From: CBDDBU01 sp965226045
GTDB lineage: Bacteria; Pseudomonadota; Alphaproteobacteria; VGEJ01
NCBI GenBank assembly: GCA_965226045.1
Contig: CBDDBU010000012.1
Location: forward strand, 1-64,000
Direction of reading: 5' to 3'
Length of the DNA stretch: 64,000 nucleotides
Shown: positions 36,887-46,207 of the stretch, one piece after another
Layout: every line of letters starts with the position of its first letter
Position numbering within the stretch: the first letter of the stretch is position 1
Made by a program: the position numbers and the translations under genes
The notes under the pieces: model-generated
The model's input: only the letters and a program-made list of their open reading frames with translations
What the model was told of the DNA's origin: nothing
Database searches by the model: none

Positions 36887-36920
36887 ACCGGGACGTGGCC
36901 CCAGTGCACCAGGTCCGCGC

Positions 36921-38063
36921 ATGAGCAAACGCGATTACTATGATGTCCTCGGGGTCGAGCGCTCCACCGGTGAGTCGGAGCTCAAGAAGGCTTACCGCAA
37001 ACTCGCCATGCAGCATCACCCCGACCACAATCCCGACGATGCCGGGGCCGAGCGGAAATTCAAGGAAATCAACGAGGCCTACGACATCCTCAGCGATGCC
37101 GAGAAGCGCGCGGCCTACGACCAATTCGGCCATGCCGCGTTCGACGGGGCCGGTCAGGGCGGCGCGCGTGCCGGCGGGGTCGATTTCGCCTCGACGTTCG
37201 CCGATGTCTTCGACGATCTGTTCGGCGATTTCTCGGGCCAGGGTGGGGGCGGTCGCCGCGGCTCGGCACGCAGTCGCGGCGCCGATTTACGTTTCAATCT
37301 CGAAATCTCCCTCGACGATGCTTATGGCGGCAAGAAGGCGCAGATTCGCGTGCCGACCGCGGTGACGTGCGACTCGTGCAAGGGCAGCGGCGCCGAGGGC
37401 AACAGCGCGCCGAGCGCCTGCCCGGCCTGCGCCGGCCGGGGCAAAGTGCGAGCCCAACAGGGCTTCTTCACCATCGAGCGCACCTGTCCCACCTGCCAGG
37501 GCGCCGGGCGCATCATCGAGAACCCGTGCCACACCTGCGAGGGCGCGGGCCGTGTCAGGCGCGAAAAGACTCTCTCGGTCAACATCCCCCGCGGCGTCGA
37601 GGATGGGACCCGCATTCGCTTGGCCGGCGAGGGCGAAGCCGGCGCGCGCGGCGGCACGCCGGGCGATCTCTACATCTTTCTTTCGCTCGCGCCCCATCGC
37701 ATCTTCCAGCGCGATGGCACCCACATTTATTGCCGTGTCCCCATTCCCATGACGACCGCGACCCTCGGCGGCAACATCGAGGTGCCGACCGTGGACGGCG
37801 GTCGCGCCCGGGTGACGATCCCGGGCGGCACCCAGAACGGCAAGCAGTTCCGCCTCAACGGCAAGGGCATGCCGCAGCTGCGCGGCAATACCCGAGGCGA
37901 CATGTACATCGAGGCGATCGTCGAAACGCCGGTCAACCTCAGCAAGCGCCAAAAGGACCTCCTCAAGGAATTCACGAGCGAAGGCGGCGGCCGCCAGACC
38001 AGCCCGCAATCGGAAGGTTTTTTCACCAAGGTGAAGGAGCTATGGGAAGACCTTCGCGAATAG
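36921..38063 (+). CDS. dnaJ: co-chaperone DnaJ
   Basis: 380 residues. J domain with the HPD motif (MQHHPDHNPDDAGAERKFKE), a Gly/Phe-rich linker (GGVDFASTFADVFDDLFGDF), and four zinc-binding repeats CDSCKGSG, CPACAGRG, CPTCQGAG and CHTCEGAG near residues 149-210. The C-terminal peptide-binding domains are intact. It delivers substrates to DnaK and stimulates its ATPase. It follows dnaK by 114 bases in the same operon. Confidence 0.98.
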   Translation: MSKRDYYDVLGVERSTGESELKKAYRKLAMQHHPDHNPDDAGAERKFKEINEAYDILSDAEKRAAYDQFGHAAFDGAGQGGARAGGVDFASTFADVFDDLFGDFSGQGGGGRRGSARSRGADLRFNLEISLDDAYGGKKAQIRVPTAVTCDSCKGSGAEGNSAPSACPACAGRGKVRAQQGFFTIERTCPTCQGAGRIIENPCHTCEGAGRVRREKTLSVNIPRGVEDGTRIRLAGEGEAGARGGTPGDLYIFLSLAPHRIFQRDGTHIYCRVPIPMTTATLGGNIEVPTVDGGRARVTIPGGTQNGKQFRLNGKGMPQLRGNTRGDMYIEAIVETPVNLSKRQKDLLKEFTSEGGGRQTSPQSEGFFTKVKELWEDLRE

Positions 38064-38084
38064 TCGTGGCACGCGGTGCTTATC

Positions 38085-38891
38085 ATGGATGATCTCGGCA
38101 TCGGCATCATCGGCTGTGCCGGGCGCATGGGCCAGGCGCTGGCCCGGCAAATCGTCGCGACCGCCGGCTGTCGCCTCACCGGTGGCATTGAGCAGGCCGA
38201 TCACTCCGCGCTCGGCCACGATATTGGCGAAGCCGCCGGACTCGGCGCCATGGGGCTCGCCATTGGCGACGACGCGTCGGCACTGTTCGCCAGCGCCGAC
38301 GCGGTGCTCGAATTCAGCGCGCCGGAGGCCAGCGCGGCGCACGCGCGCCTGGCCGGGGCGGCGCGGACCATTCACATCATCGGCACCACCGCGCTCGAGC
38401 CCGAGCACGACCGCGCGATCGCCGAGGCGGCCAAGAACACGGTCATCGTGCAAGCCGCCAACATGAGCCTCGGCGTCAATCTGCTGCTCGCGCTCACCCG
38501 CCAGGTCGCGGCCGCGCTCAATCCCGATTTCGACATCGAGATCGTCGAGATGCACCACCGCCACAAGGCCGACGCCCCGTCGGGCACCGCCCTGGCGCTG
38601 GGCCGCGCGGCGGCCCGTGGACGCGGCGTCGCGCATGACGCGGTGGCGGTACGCGGCCGCGATGGCATCACTGGCGCGCGGCGGCGCGGTGACATCGGCT
38701 ATGCGGTGCTGCGGGGGGGCAATGTCGTCGGCCAGCACAGCGTCGTCTTCGCGGCCGACAACGAGCACATCGAGATCATCCACCGGGCCGGCGACCGCGC
38801 CATTTTCGCGCGCGGCGCCGTGACAGCCGCGCTGTGGGCGCGCGGCCAGCCGCCCGGTCTCTACGGCATGGCCGACGTTCTGAGTCTATAG
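38085..38891 (+). CDS. dapB: 4-hydroxy-tetrahydrodipicolinate reductase
   Basis: 268 residues from ATG 38085 (MDDLGIGIIGCAGRMGQAL). The NAD(P)H loop is GCAGRMG, and IVEMHHRHKADAPSGTAL near residues 150-167 holds the catalytic His-His and Lys plus the substrate-binding SGT. It reduces the cyclic precursor in the lysine/diaminopimelate pathway. It follows dnaJ by 21 bases, the usual alphaproteobacterial position. The end overlaps the DUF2244 gene on the other strand by six bases. Confidence 0.96.
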   Translation: MDDLGIGIIGCAGRMGQALARQIVATAGCRLTGGIEQADHSALGHDIGEAAGLGAMGLAIGDDASALFASADAVLEFSAPEASAAHARLAGAARTIHIIGTTALEPEHDRAIAEAAKNTVIVQAANMSLGVNLLLALTRQVAAALNPDFDIEIVEMHHRHKADAPSGTALALGRAAARGRGVAHDAVAVRGRDGITGARRRGDIGYAVLRGGNVVGQHSVVFAADNEHIEIIHRAGDRAIFARGAVTAALWARGQPPGLYGMADVLSL

Positions 38892-39464
38892 GCCTCGGGC
38901 GGCGCTCTGTGGGGCGGCGTCGCCGCGTGCGGCGCCCCCATGAACGGGACCCTCGCGGGCCAGCGCGGCGCGCAGCGCGCGCGCGACCTCGAGCCGTTCG
39001 GCGGGGCTCAGGAACGCGCCGATCACCAGCCGCCGCCCGTGCGAGGTCAGCGCGAGCTCGCTGCGATCGCCAGGCGGGTCGTCCATCTCCACGCGCAGCC
39101 AATAGGGCTGAAACGACCACGACAGCATTTTCCCGCTCGGCAAGTGGCGCTGGATCGAGAGCTCGGCGCGACTCATCCGTACGGTCTCGCGGGTCCGCCC
39201 GGCCCGGTAGTTCATGCGAAACGCGACATAGATCAACAACACGTCGAGCCCGAAGAAGCCCATCACCGGCCACGCCCCCATCAGCAGGAAAGCGAGCCCG
39301 GCCGCGAAACTCACCGACGCAACCAAGATCATCAGAATCGCGAACCCGCGCGGTGGCAATGAGCGGTGGGGGTACAGGACCGCGTCGAACAGGAGAGACT
39401 CGCTCCCGCCCGCCTCGATGGAACCCGAGACGTCGATCGAGGGTGGCTCGTGGGTGCCGGACAT
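38886..39464 (-). CDS. DUF2244 membrane protein
   Basis: 192 residues. Two adjacent hydrophobic helices (FAILMILVASVSFAAGLAFL and the stretch after GAWPVMGFFGLDVLLIYVAF) are followed by a soluble beta-rich part with FQPYWLRVEMDD and GRRLVIGAFLSPAERLEVAR, the pattern of DUF2244 proteins of alphaproteobacteria. Role unknown; the family often sits near cytochrome oxidase or nth genes. It is divergent from nth across 120 bases, a usual arrangement. Confidence 0.85.
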   Translation of the reverse strand: MSGTHEPPSIDVSGSIEAGGSESLLFDAVLYPHRSLPPRGFAILMILVASVSFAAGLAFLLMGAWPVMGFFGLDVLLIYVAFRMNYRAGRTRETVRMSRAELSIQRHLPSGKMLSWSFQPYWLRVEMDDPPGDRSELALTSHGRRLVIGAFLSPAERLEVARALRAALAREGPVHGGAARGDAAPQSAARGL

Positions 39465-39584
39465 GAGTGATGGTATCGCGCGCGGTCGAGGCGGGGCAAC
39501 TTGGCCCGATTACGGAGTTCGACCCCCAATGCCGAGTCCGAAATGCGCTTTTCCGCCCCGTCGGGCGTCGCTAGTCTCGCCGTC

Positions 39585-40223
39585 ATGAAAAAGGACAACG
39601 TCGAGGAATTCTTTCGCCGACTCAGCGCGGCGCGCCCCGATCCGCGCGGCGAGCTGGAATATCTCAATCCGTTCACGCTGTTGGTGGCGGTCGTCCTGTC
39701 CGCCCAGGCGACCGATGCCGGCGTCAACAAGGCGACCCCGGCGCTGTTCGCCGCCGCCGATACGCCGGCCAAGATGGTCGCCCTGGGCGAGGCGCAGGTG
39801 CGAGATTTCATCAAGACCATCGGTCTTTTCAACACCAAGGCGAAGAACGTCATCGGCCTTAGCCACGCGCTGATCGAGCGCTACGGCGGCGCGGTGCCGC
39901 GCGATCGAGCGGCGCTCGAAGAGCTTCCTGGGGTCGGCCGCAAGACCGCCAACGTGGTCCTCAACATGGCTTTCGGCGAGCCGACCATGGCCGTGGACAC
40001 CCACGTCCTCCGGGTCGCCAACCGCACCGGGCTGGGACCGGGCAAAACGCCCCTCGAGGTCGAAAAGAAGCTGCTGCGGGCGGTGCCGGCGGACTATGGG
40101 CAGCACGCCCACCACTGGCTCATCCTGCACGGCCGCTATGTCTGCAAGGCGCGCAAGCCCGCCTGCCCGACCTGCACCGTCGCCGACCTCTGCGCCTTCA
40201 AGGGCAAAACGACGGCCGCCTGA
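39585..40223 (+). CDS. nth: endonuclease III
   Basis: 212 residues from ATG 39585 (MKKDNVEEFFRRL); open frame continues upstream to 39501 but lacks conservation. The helix-hairpin-helix LEELPGVGRKTANVVLNMAF includes the catalytic Lys, and TMAVDTHVLRVANR the catalytic Asp. The C-terminal 4Fe-4S motif is C-x6-C-x2-C-x5-C (CKARKPACPTCTVADLC). It excises oxidised pyrimidines and nicks abasic sites. All residues are in place. Confidence 0.96.
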   Translation: MKKDNVEEFFRRLSAARPDPRGELEYLNPFTLLVAVVLSAQATDAGVNKATPALFAAADTPAKMVALGEAQVRDFIKTIGLFNTKAKNVIGLSHALIERYGGAVPRDRAALEELPGVGRKTANVVLNMAFGEPTMAVDTHVLRVANRTGLGPGKTPLEVEKKLLRAVPADYGQHAHHWLILHGRYVCKARKPACPTCTVADLCAFKGKTTAA

Positions 40224-40238
40224 GGGGCAGCGGCGGCG

Positions 40239-40742
40239 TTATAGCCGAGCTGCTTCGTCGCGGTGGAGGAGCGTCTCGAAACACGGTTCGGGTGGCGATC
40301 CGGCGGTGTCGGGGCCGCCGATCTCGTAGTGGCTGACGCGCCGCTCGGGCGGCGATCCCGCCTCGTAGAGGAAGACGTGCAGGACGCAACCCCGCGTCGC
40401 GTACTGCCACACCTCCGAACGCGGCTCCTTGCGCCGCAGGTTGGGCGGCCCGAGCCACACCGCCACCTCGTCGCGGGTCATTCCGAGCAGCAGCCGAGGT
40501 TCGCTGGCGATGCCGGCGGGCGGCCGCAGATCCGGCGTCGAGGCGATATATGCCGCCTCGAACGGGGGGGGCTCCGGGTCAGGTTCAGGTGGCTCAAGTG
40601 GCGCCGGCGGGGCCGGCACGGCCGCGCGCTCTTCGACCGCCGCCACTGGCGGTGCTTCGGCACGGCGCGGCTCCACGGGACGCCCAGAGCAGGCGGCGAG
40701 GGCAGCGCAGAGCGCCATGACCGCCGCCGTCCGGGCGATCAC
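40239..40742 (-). CDS. small lipoprotein with BamE/SmpA-like segment
   Basis: 167 residues. The N-terminus MIARTAAVMALCAALAACSG is a lipoprotein signal with Cys at residue 18. A Pro/Glu-rich linker leads to LLLGMTRDEVAVWLGPPNL near residues 84-102 and EVWQYATRGCVLHVFLYEA, which resembles the SmpA/OmlA fold seen in BamE (GMTrdeV...G.P......vW.Y). Probably an outer-membrane-associated lipoprotein of unknown role. It ends 15 bases past nth on the opposite strand. Confidence 0.65.
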   Translation of the reverse strand: MIARTAAVMALCAALAACSGRPVEPRRAEAPPVAAVEERAAVPAPPAPLEPPEPDPEPPPFEAAYIASTPDLRPPAGIASEPRLLLGMTRDEVAVWLGPPNLRRKEPRSEVWQYATRGCVLHVFLYEAGSPPERRVSHYEIGGPDTAGSPPEPCFETLLHRDEAARL

Positions 40743-40775
40743 ACGATCGGTCCCCGCCCGCTCGACCCGTGGGGC

Positions 40776-41270
40776 TCACTCGCGCTGGGCGGCGGCGAGG
40801 TCCTCGTCGGTGGCGGCCTCGCCGCCACCGACGAGATCGTCCAACGCCGGATCGTCCAACGGATGAATCGAGCCGGCGATCCGCCCGCCGCGCTCGATTT
40901 CGAGCTCGCCGTAGCGAATATCCCCGACAACCGCGCCCGAAGATTGAATGACCAGGGTGTTGCGGACCGTGAGGGTCCCCTCGAAGATGCCGTTGATCCG
41001 CGCACCGTCGACGACGGCGGTGCCCTTGAAGTAGCCACCAGCGGCGATCTCGATCTGTCGGCAGTCGCTGAGGGCCGCCTCGACCCGACCCTCCACCACC
41101 AACTTGTCGCAGGCCGCGATCTCGCCGCTCAGGTCGATCTCGCGCCCGACGATAAGCGTCTTGGCATCCGTTCCGTAGAGCTGGGTGCCGCTGACCGGGG
41201 GCCCTGGCAGATCGCGGCGCCGATGAATCTCGGGCCGAAACGCGGTCGTCATGCTGTTCCTATCCGACAT
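40776..41270 (-). CDS. bactofilin (polymer-forming cytoskeletal protein)
   Basis: 164 residues; ATG 41270 or 41252 are possible starts. The central beta-helix is recognisable from its six-residue periodicity: LIVGREIDLSGEIAACDKLV, VEGRVEAAL, GYFKGTAVVDGARINGIFEG, LVIQSSGAVVGDIRYGELEI and GGRIAGSI. Flanking tails are disordered. Bactofilins polymerise without nucleotides and organise peptidoglycan synthesis or stalk/cell-shape functions. It stands 34 bases upstream of the small lipoprotein gene on the same strand. Confidence 0.88.
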   Translation of the reverse strand: MSDRNSMTTAFRPEIHRRRDLPGPPVSGTQLYGTDAKTLIVGREIDLSGEIAACDKLVVEGRVEAALSDCRQIEIAAGGYFKGTAVVDGARINGIFEGTLTVRNTLVIQSSGAVVGDIRYGELEIERGGRIAGSIHPLDDPALDDLVGGGEAATDEDLAAAQRE

Positions 41271-41319
41271 CGCCCAATCCTATCCGTCGATCCTACTTGC
41301 CCTGTCTCGTATCGCGCCG

Positions 41320-42000
41320 TCACGCCGGCCGCGCCGAGACTCGCTTGAACACATGCACCATGGCCGCCGCCGCGATTAGCGGCGTCAACAAGTTAACAAC
41401 GGGAATCGTGAACAGAAAGGCGATCACGACGCCCGCCAGGACGATTCGGCGCGAGTGCCGCCGACGCATCGCCCCCGCCGCCTCGTCGTCGAGATGGCGC
41501 AACGCGACCAGCTCGAAATACTCCCGGCCAAGAAGATAGCCGTTCAGAACATAGAACATTATGAAGCTGAGGATCGGAAAGAACATCAGCGGCACGTAGA
41601 GCAGCAGCCCGACCACATTCACGAGCACCAGCGCCAGCGTGAAGTTGACCGTGACCAGCAGCGAGCGCCCGATCGGAACGTCCTGGCCGGGCGGATCGTT
41701 CGGATAGTGCTTGCGCTCGACCGCGCTCGCTACCCCCTCGAGAAAAAACGCGACAAAGGTCGAGACGATGGCCGGAAACAGGAACCACGTCAGGGTGGCG
41801 AACACGACCCATCCCACCGCCTTAAACACATAGTTGAGCGGCCACGGCCAGTCGAGTAGGCCGGCGTTGCCCATCAGCCACCACGCGACCACGGCAAGCA
41901 CGACGAACGTCACTAGGCTCAGCCCCAAACTGATCCCGAGGGCGCGCCGGAACTCACGCTCGGGTAGCTGGGCGATGGCTTTGGTGAAAGCGGAGATCAT
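41320..42000 (-). CDS. EI24/CysZ-like membrane protein
   Basis: 226 residues with about four to five long hydrophobic helices: LGISLGLSLVTFVVLAVVAW, FLFPAIVSTFVAFFLEGVAS, LALVLVNVVGLLLYVPLMFF, and VIAFLFTIPVVNLLTPLIAA. The motif YVLNGYLLGREYFELVALRH is characteristic of the EI24 family that contains the sulfate permease CysZ. Sulfate import is possible but not certain. The start overlaps the amidase stop by four bases. Confidence 0.8.
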   Translation of the reverse strand: MISAFTKAIAQLPEREFRRALGISLGLSLVTFVVLAVVAWWLMGNAGLLDWPWPLNYVFKAVGWVVFATLTWFLFPAIVSTFVAFFLEGVASAVERKHYPNDPPGQDVPIGRSLLVTVNFTLALVLVNVVGLLLYVPLMFFPILSFIMFYVLNGYLLGREYFELVALRHLDDEAAGAMRRRHSRRIVLAGVVIAFLFTIPVVNLLTPLIAAAAMVHVFKRVSARPA

Positions 42001-43436
42001 CCTGCCTCGGGGGGTTCGGCGGCGCCGCGCGGATCGATTGGCACCATGGCGGCGAAGCCGTGCGCGGCCTCAAAGGCGGCGGCGGCGGCCAATACTTCGG
42101 CATCGCCGCCCGGCGGCCCGACCAACTGAAGCCCGACCGGAAGACCGGCCTGGGTGAAGCCGCAGGGCACCGATAGGGCGGGGCACGAGGTCACGGTGAT
42201 GGCGAACGACAGGGCGAGCCAGCTCACATAGTTGTCAAAGGTACGGCCACCGACCTCAGTGACGTAACGCAGCGCGCCGTCATAGGGGGCGATGACCACG
42301 GCCGGACTGACCAATAGATCGTGATCGGCGAAGAAACTTACAACCCGCTGGTAAAGCGCGCCGCGCCGGCGTTCGGCGTCGCCCATCTCCTCGGCCCCGA
42401 GCGCCAGACCTTTTTCGATGTTCCACACGATTTCGGGCTTCAAGAGGTCGCGATGCTCGCGCAATAGCGACGCTTTTTCCGCGGCGAATTGCGCCGCCCG
42501 CAAGGTCTGAAAGATGAACTCGGCGTCGTCCAAATCGGGGCAGGCTTGCGTCACCCGCGCGCCCAAGCCCGCGAACGTGCGGGCCGCCTCGGCGCAGATT
42601 GCCGCCACCTCGGGATCGACCGGAACCACACCAAGATCGGCGCTGTAAGCGACCCGCGCAGGCACCTCTGGCGCCGCCACCGCCGCGCTAAAGCTGGTCG
42701 GAGGCCTCGGCAACGACAGCGGATCGCGTGGGTGACCGCCGCACTGGGCGTCCAGCATCAGCGCCACATCGCCGACGTTGCGCGCCATCGGCCCGTGCAC
42801 CGACAGGTGGTTGTACGGCAACTGGCGCGGCCCCGCCGCGACCCGACCCGGCGTCGGCCGCAAGCCCACCACACCGCAATAGCTCGCCGGAATCCGCAAC
42901 GAGCCGCCGAGATCGCTGCCCGTGCCGAGCCAGATCTGGCCGGTCGCCAGGGCCACGGCGGTGCCCCCCGACGAGCCGCCCGGCGTCATCCGGGTGTCCC
43001 AGGGGTTGCGGGTACGGCCGAAGACCTCGTTGAAGGTATTGGCCCCCGCCCCAAACTCCGGCGTCGCCGATTTGGCGAGCACGATGGCGCCGTTGGCCTC
43101 CAGCGTCTCGACCATGATGTCGGACCGCTCGGGCACGTGATCGGCGTAGATCGGCGAGCCGTACGTGGTCCGAACGCCGGCCACATCGGAGAGGTCCTTG
43201 ACGACGATCGGCAAGCCGTGGAGATACCAGGGCGGCGGGTCGGCGGGCGGTGCGGCGCTCAGGCGGGCGGCATGGGCGCGGGCACGATCGGCGCATCGGG
43301 TGGGAATCGCGTTGACGGCCGGCTCGGTTTCGGCGATTCGTTCGAGGGCGGCGTCGATCAGCTCGAGCGGGCTCACCTCCGCCCACCGCAGTCGCGCGAC
43401 CGCCTCGCGCGCCGTCAGCCGCACCAGTTCGTTCAT
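41997..43436 (-). CDS. amidase signature family hydrolase
   Basis: 479 residues from ATG 43436. The Ser-cisSer-Lys triad is present: Lys in GLPIVVKDLSDV near residue 80, the GGSSGGTAVALA stretch near 154, and the nucleophile in GSDLGGSLRIPAS near 178. The C-terminal VGLQLVGPPGGDAEVL is also conserved. It hydrolyses an amide, but whether it is an aryl-acylamidase, nitrilase-like or a GatA relative cannot be said; no gatB or gatC is adjacent. Located divergently from the kinase gene. Confidence 0.9.
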   Translation of the reverse strand: MNELVRLTAREAVARLRWAEVSPLELIDAALERIAETEPAVNAIPTRCADRARAHAARLSAAPPADPPPWYLHGLPIVVKDLSDVAGVRTTYGSPIYADHVPERSDIMVETLEANGAIVLAKSATPEFGAGANTFNEVFGRTRNPWDTRMTPGGSSGGTAVALATGQIWLGTGSDLGGSLRIPASYCGVVGLRPTPGRVAAGPRQLPYNHLSVHGPMARNVGDVALMLDAQCGGHPRDPLSLPRPPTSFSAAVAAPEVPARVAYSADLGVVPVDPEVAAICAEAARTFAGLGARVTQACPDLDDAEFIFQTLRAAQFAAEKASLLREHRDLLKPEIVWNIEKGLALGAEEMGDAERRRGALYQRVVSFFADHDLLVSPAVVIAPYDGALRYVTEVGGRTFDNYVSWLALSFAITVTSCPALSVPCGFTQAGLPVGLQLVGPPGGDAEVLAAAAAFEAAHGFAAMVPIDPRGAAEPPEAG

Positions 43437-43579
43437 GACCACCCTTAGAATCCCCAGGGTTCGCGCGCGGGCGCGGTCTGTTCGCGGGCGCGCCAGTCTG
43501 GAAGCAGGGTCTGGTTTTGTACAGCCTTAGCTCGGCCCAGCATCTATACTCCCGCGCCAAGCCGACCCCGGAGAACACC

Positions 43580-44572
43580 ATGGCCAACGGACCACTAGAT
43601 GTCGTCGGCATCGGCAACGCGATTGTCGATGTTCTGTCGCATGCCGACGATGACTTCCTCGTTGGCCAGGATATCGTCAAGGGCGCGATGACCCTGATCG
43701 ACGCCGCGCAGGCCGATCGCATCTACGACGCGATGGGGCCGGGCGTCGAGATCTCCGGCGGCTCAGCCGCCAACACCATCGTCGGCGTGGCCTCGTTCGG
43801 CGGTCGCGGCGCATACATCGGCAAGGTCCGCGCCGATCAGCTCGGGCAGGTTTTCGCCCGTGATCTGAAGGCCGTCGGCGTCGATTTCGACACCCCGATG
43901 GCGATCGACGGGCCGCCGACCGCGCGCTGCCTGATCAACGTCACCCCCGACGCGCAGCGCACCATGACCACCCATCTCGGGGCCTGCATCGGGCTCGGGC
44001 CCGAGGATGTCGACGCCGCCACCATCGCGGCCGCCAAGGTGACCTATCTCGAAGGCTATCTGTGGGATCCGCCGGGCGCCAAGGAGGCCTTTCGCAAGGC
44101 CATGCGGATCGCGCACGAGGCCGAGCGCAAGGTCTCGCTCAGCCTCTCCGACGCCTTTTGTGTCGACCGCTACCGCGCCGAGTTCCTTGAACTCACGCGC
44201 GAGCATGTTGATATCCTGTTCGCCAACGAGAGCGAGATCTTGTCGCTCTATCAGGTCGAGCGGTTCGACGACGCCCTCCAGATGGTCGCCGGCCACTGCA
44301 AGATCGCGGCGCTGACCCGCAGCGAAAAGGGCTCTATCGTGGTCGCCAACGGCGAGGTTCACGTCATCGACGCCGAGCCGGTCGAGCGCGTCGTCGACAC
44401 CACCGGCGCAGGCGATCTCTATGCCGCCGGGTTCCTCTACGGCTATACCTGCGGCCTGAATCTCCCGGAATGCGGCCGCCTGGCCGGCCGCGCCGCGGGC
44501 GAGATCATCAGCCATTTCGGCGCCCGTCCCGAGCGCGACCTCGCCGCGCTAGCCGAAGAGAAACCCAACTGA
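43580..44572 (+). CDS. PfkB-family kinase, adenosine kinase-like
   Basis: 330 residues from ATG 43580 (MANGPLDVVGIGNAIVDVL). Substrate-binding GGSAANTIVGVASFGG is near residues 56-71; the C-terminal motif VERVVDTTGAGDLYAAGFLYG contains the anion-hole Gly-Ala-Gly and the catalytic Asp. The set resembles adenosine/inosine kinases and ribokinase-like sugar kinases of alphaproteobacteria. The stop shares bases with a CTG that begins the cyclase pseudogene (CTGA). Confidence 0.88.
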   Translation: MANGPLDVVGIGNAIVDVLSHADDDFLVGQDIVKGAMTLIDAAQADRIYDAMGPGVEISGGSAANTIVGVASFGGRGAYIGKVRADQLGQVFARDLKAVGVDFDTPMAIDGPPTARCLINVTPDAQRTMTTHLGACIGLGPEDVDAATIAAAKVTYLEGYLWDPPGAKEAFRKAMRIAHEAERKVSLSLSDAFCVDRYRAEFLELTREHVDILFANESEILSLYQVERFDDALQMVAGHCKIAALTRSEKGSIVVANGEVHVIDAEPVERVVDTTGAGDLYAAGFLYGYTCGLNLPECGRLAGRAAGEIISHFGARPERDLAALAEEKPN

Positions 44573-46156
44573 CCGACGCCAGCCCAGACCGACCCGCACG
44601 CGCCCATGCCAACGCCAGCGGCACGGCCAAAGCCCGGCCGTCCGCCGCCGGCGGCGCGCGCGGGTTGGATTGGATCGCCCGCGCCAGACTGACGAGCGGT
44701 GTGGTGCTCCTCGTTTACGTCGCCACCCATCTCCTCAACCACGCGCTGGGGTTGATCTCGCTCAACGCGATGGAGTGGGGCCGGAACTACTTCCTGGTGT
44801 TTGGCGCAATCCGGTCGGAACCCTCGTGCTGTATGGCGCGCTGAGCGTCCACCTCGGGTTGGTGCTCTACGCCCTGTTCCGCCGCCGCTCATTGCGAATG
44901 CCGATGCGCTAGGTCCTGCAGTTCATCGCCGGGTTCGCGATCTCGCCGCTGCTGGCGTTGCACGTGATCGGCAATCGCGGCTCTACGAGTTGCACGACCT
45001 GAACGATCTCTATGCGTGGGTGCTGATCGCCGTCTGGGTCAGCGATCCGATCGAGGGTATTCGGCTCGTCGCGGCCCTACTGCTGGCGTGGTTTCACGGC
45101 TGCGTCGGCCTGCACTTCTGGCTCAAGTTGAAGCCCTGGTACGCGGCCGGCTGGGCGCCGTGGCTGTTCACCGTGGCGCTGTTGTGGCCTGCCTTTTTTC
45201 TGGCCGGGGTCGCCGCCGGCTTGCGCGAGGTCGCGATCCTGCTCGAACAACTGGCGTGGGCCGAGGCGGTGGCGGCCGAGATCAACTATCCCAGCGCCGA
45301 GGGCCTGGCCTGGGCGCTGGACACGGTCCGCGCATCGTATTGGGGCATGGCCGCAATACTGGTGGCGGTCGTCGTCGCGCGGCTGGCGCGCCACGTGCTC
45401 GCGCAGCGCGCGATCACGGTCACCATCACCTACCCCGACGCCCGCACGGTCACCGTCACGCCCGGCCTCAGCGTCCTCGAAGCCAGCCGTATTTCTGGCA
45501 TCCCCCACGCCTCGGGGTGCGGCGGGCGCGGGCGCTGTTCCACCTGTCGGGTGCGGATCGCTCACGGCCTGGAGCACCTGCCGCCGCCGCGCGAGGAAGA
45601 GGCCCGCGTCCTCAAGCGGATCGGCGCTCCCGACAACGTCCGTCTCGCGTGCCAGATTTGCCCCGACCACGATATCTCGGTCACGCCCCTGTTGGCGGCG
45701 ACGGCGCAGCCGGCGGATGGCCACCGGCGGTCCACCTACCTTCAGGGATCGGAGCGCGAGATCGCGATTCTGTTCGCCCACATGCGCTCGTTTACCCAGT
45801 TTCCCGAAAAGAAGCTGCCCTATGACGTGGTGTTCGTGCTCAACCAGTACTTCCGAGCCATGGGGGCGCCGATCGAGCGCGCCGGCGGCCAGCTCGACAA
45901 GTTCATCGGCGATGGCGTGATGGCGCTGTTCGGGGTGCGCGGCGGGGTCAAGAGAGGATGCCGCGAGGCGCTGGGCGGGGCGCGCGAAATGCCGCTATCG
46001 CTAGCCGAGGTCGATCTTTCCGCCTTCCCGCGCCGCCAACTCACGGTTCGCGGCCGTGACGAGCCGATGGACGTGTTCGTGATCGAGGACGCCCGCCAGC
46101 TGCCAGTACTGGAGCCCGCCAAAGGCTCCCGGCGGGTCGAGGCGGCCGCCGACTGA
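44569..46156 (+). pseudogene. decayed redox-type class III adenylate cyclase
   Basis: Layout: an N-terminal SdhC-like multi-helix membrane anchor with likely haem His, a plant-type 2Fe-2S domain (SGCGGRGRCSTCRV and LACQICP) and a class III cyclase domain. The family resembles membrane-anchored, redox-controlled cyclases of alphaproteobacteria. It is broken in five ways: a CTG where an ATG/GTG is expected, a 1-base shift near 44803, an in-frame TAG at 44910-44912, another 1-base shift near 44980, and an internal loss of about 70 codons near 45980. In addition the metal-binding Asp of FADIRSFT is His (FAHMRSFT, near 45780). It cannot make cAMP. Confidence 0.85.
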
Positions 46157-46207
46157 TCGGCTCTTCGCCGCGCGGACGCGGTCCGTGGGCGGCGCGGGCG
46201 CGGTCCG

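Noticed and set aside
43443..43579. Promoter or operator between the amidase and kinase genes
   Set aside because: A divergent gap exists, but I could not identify a convincing -35/-10 pair or palindrome.
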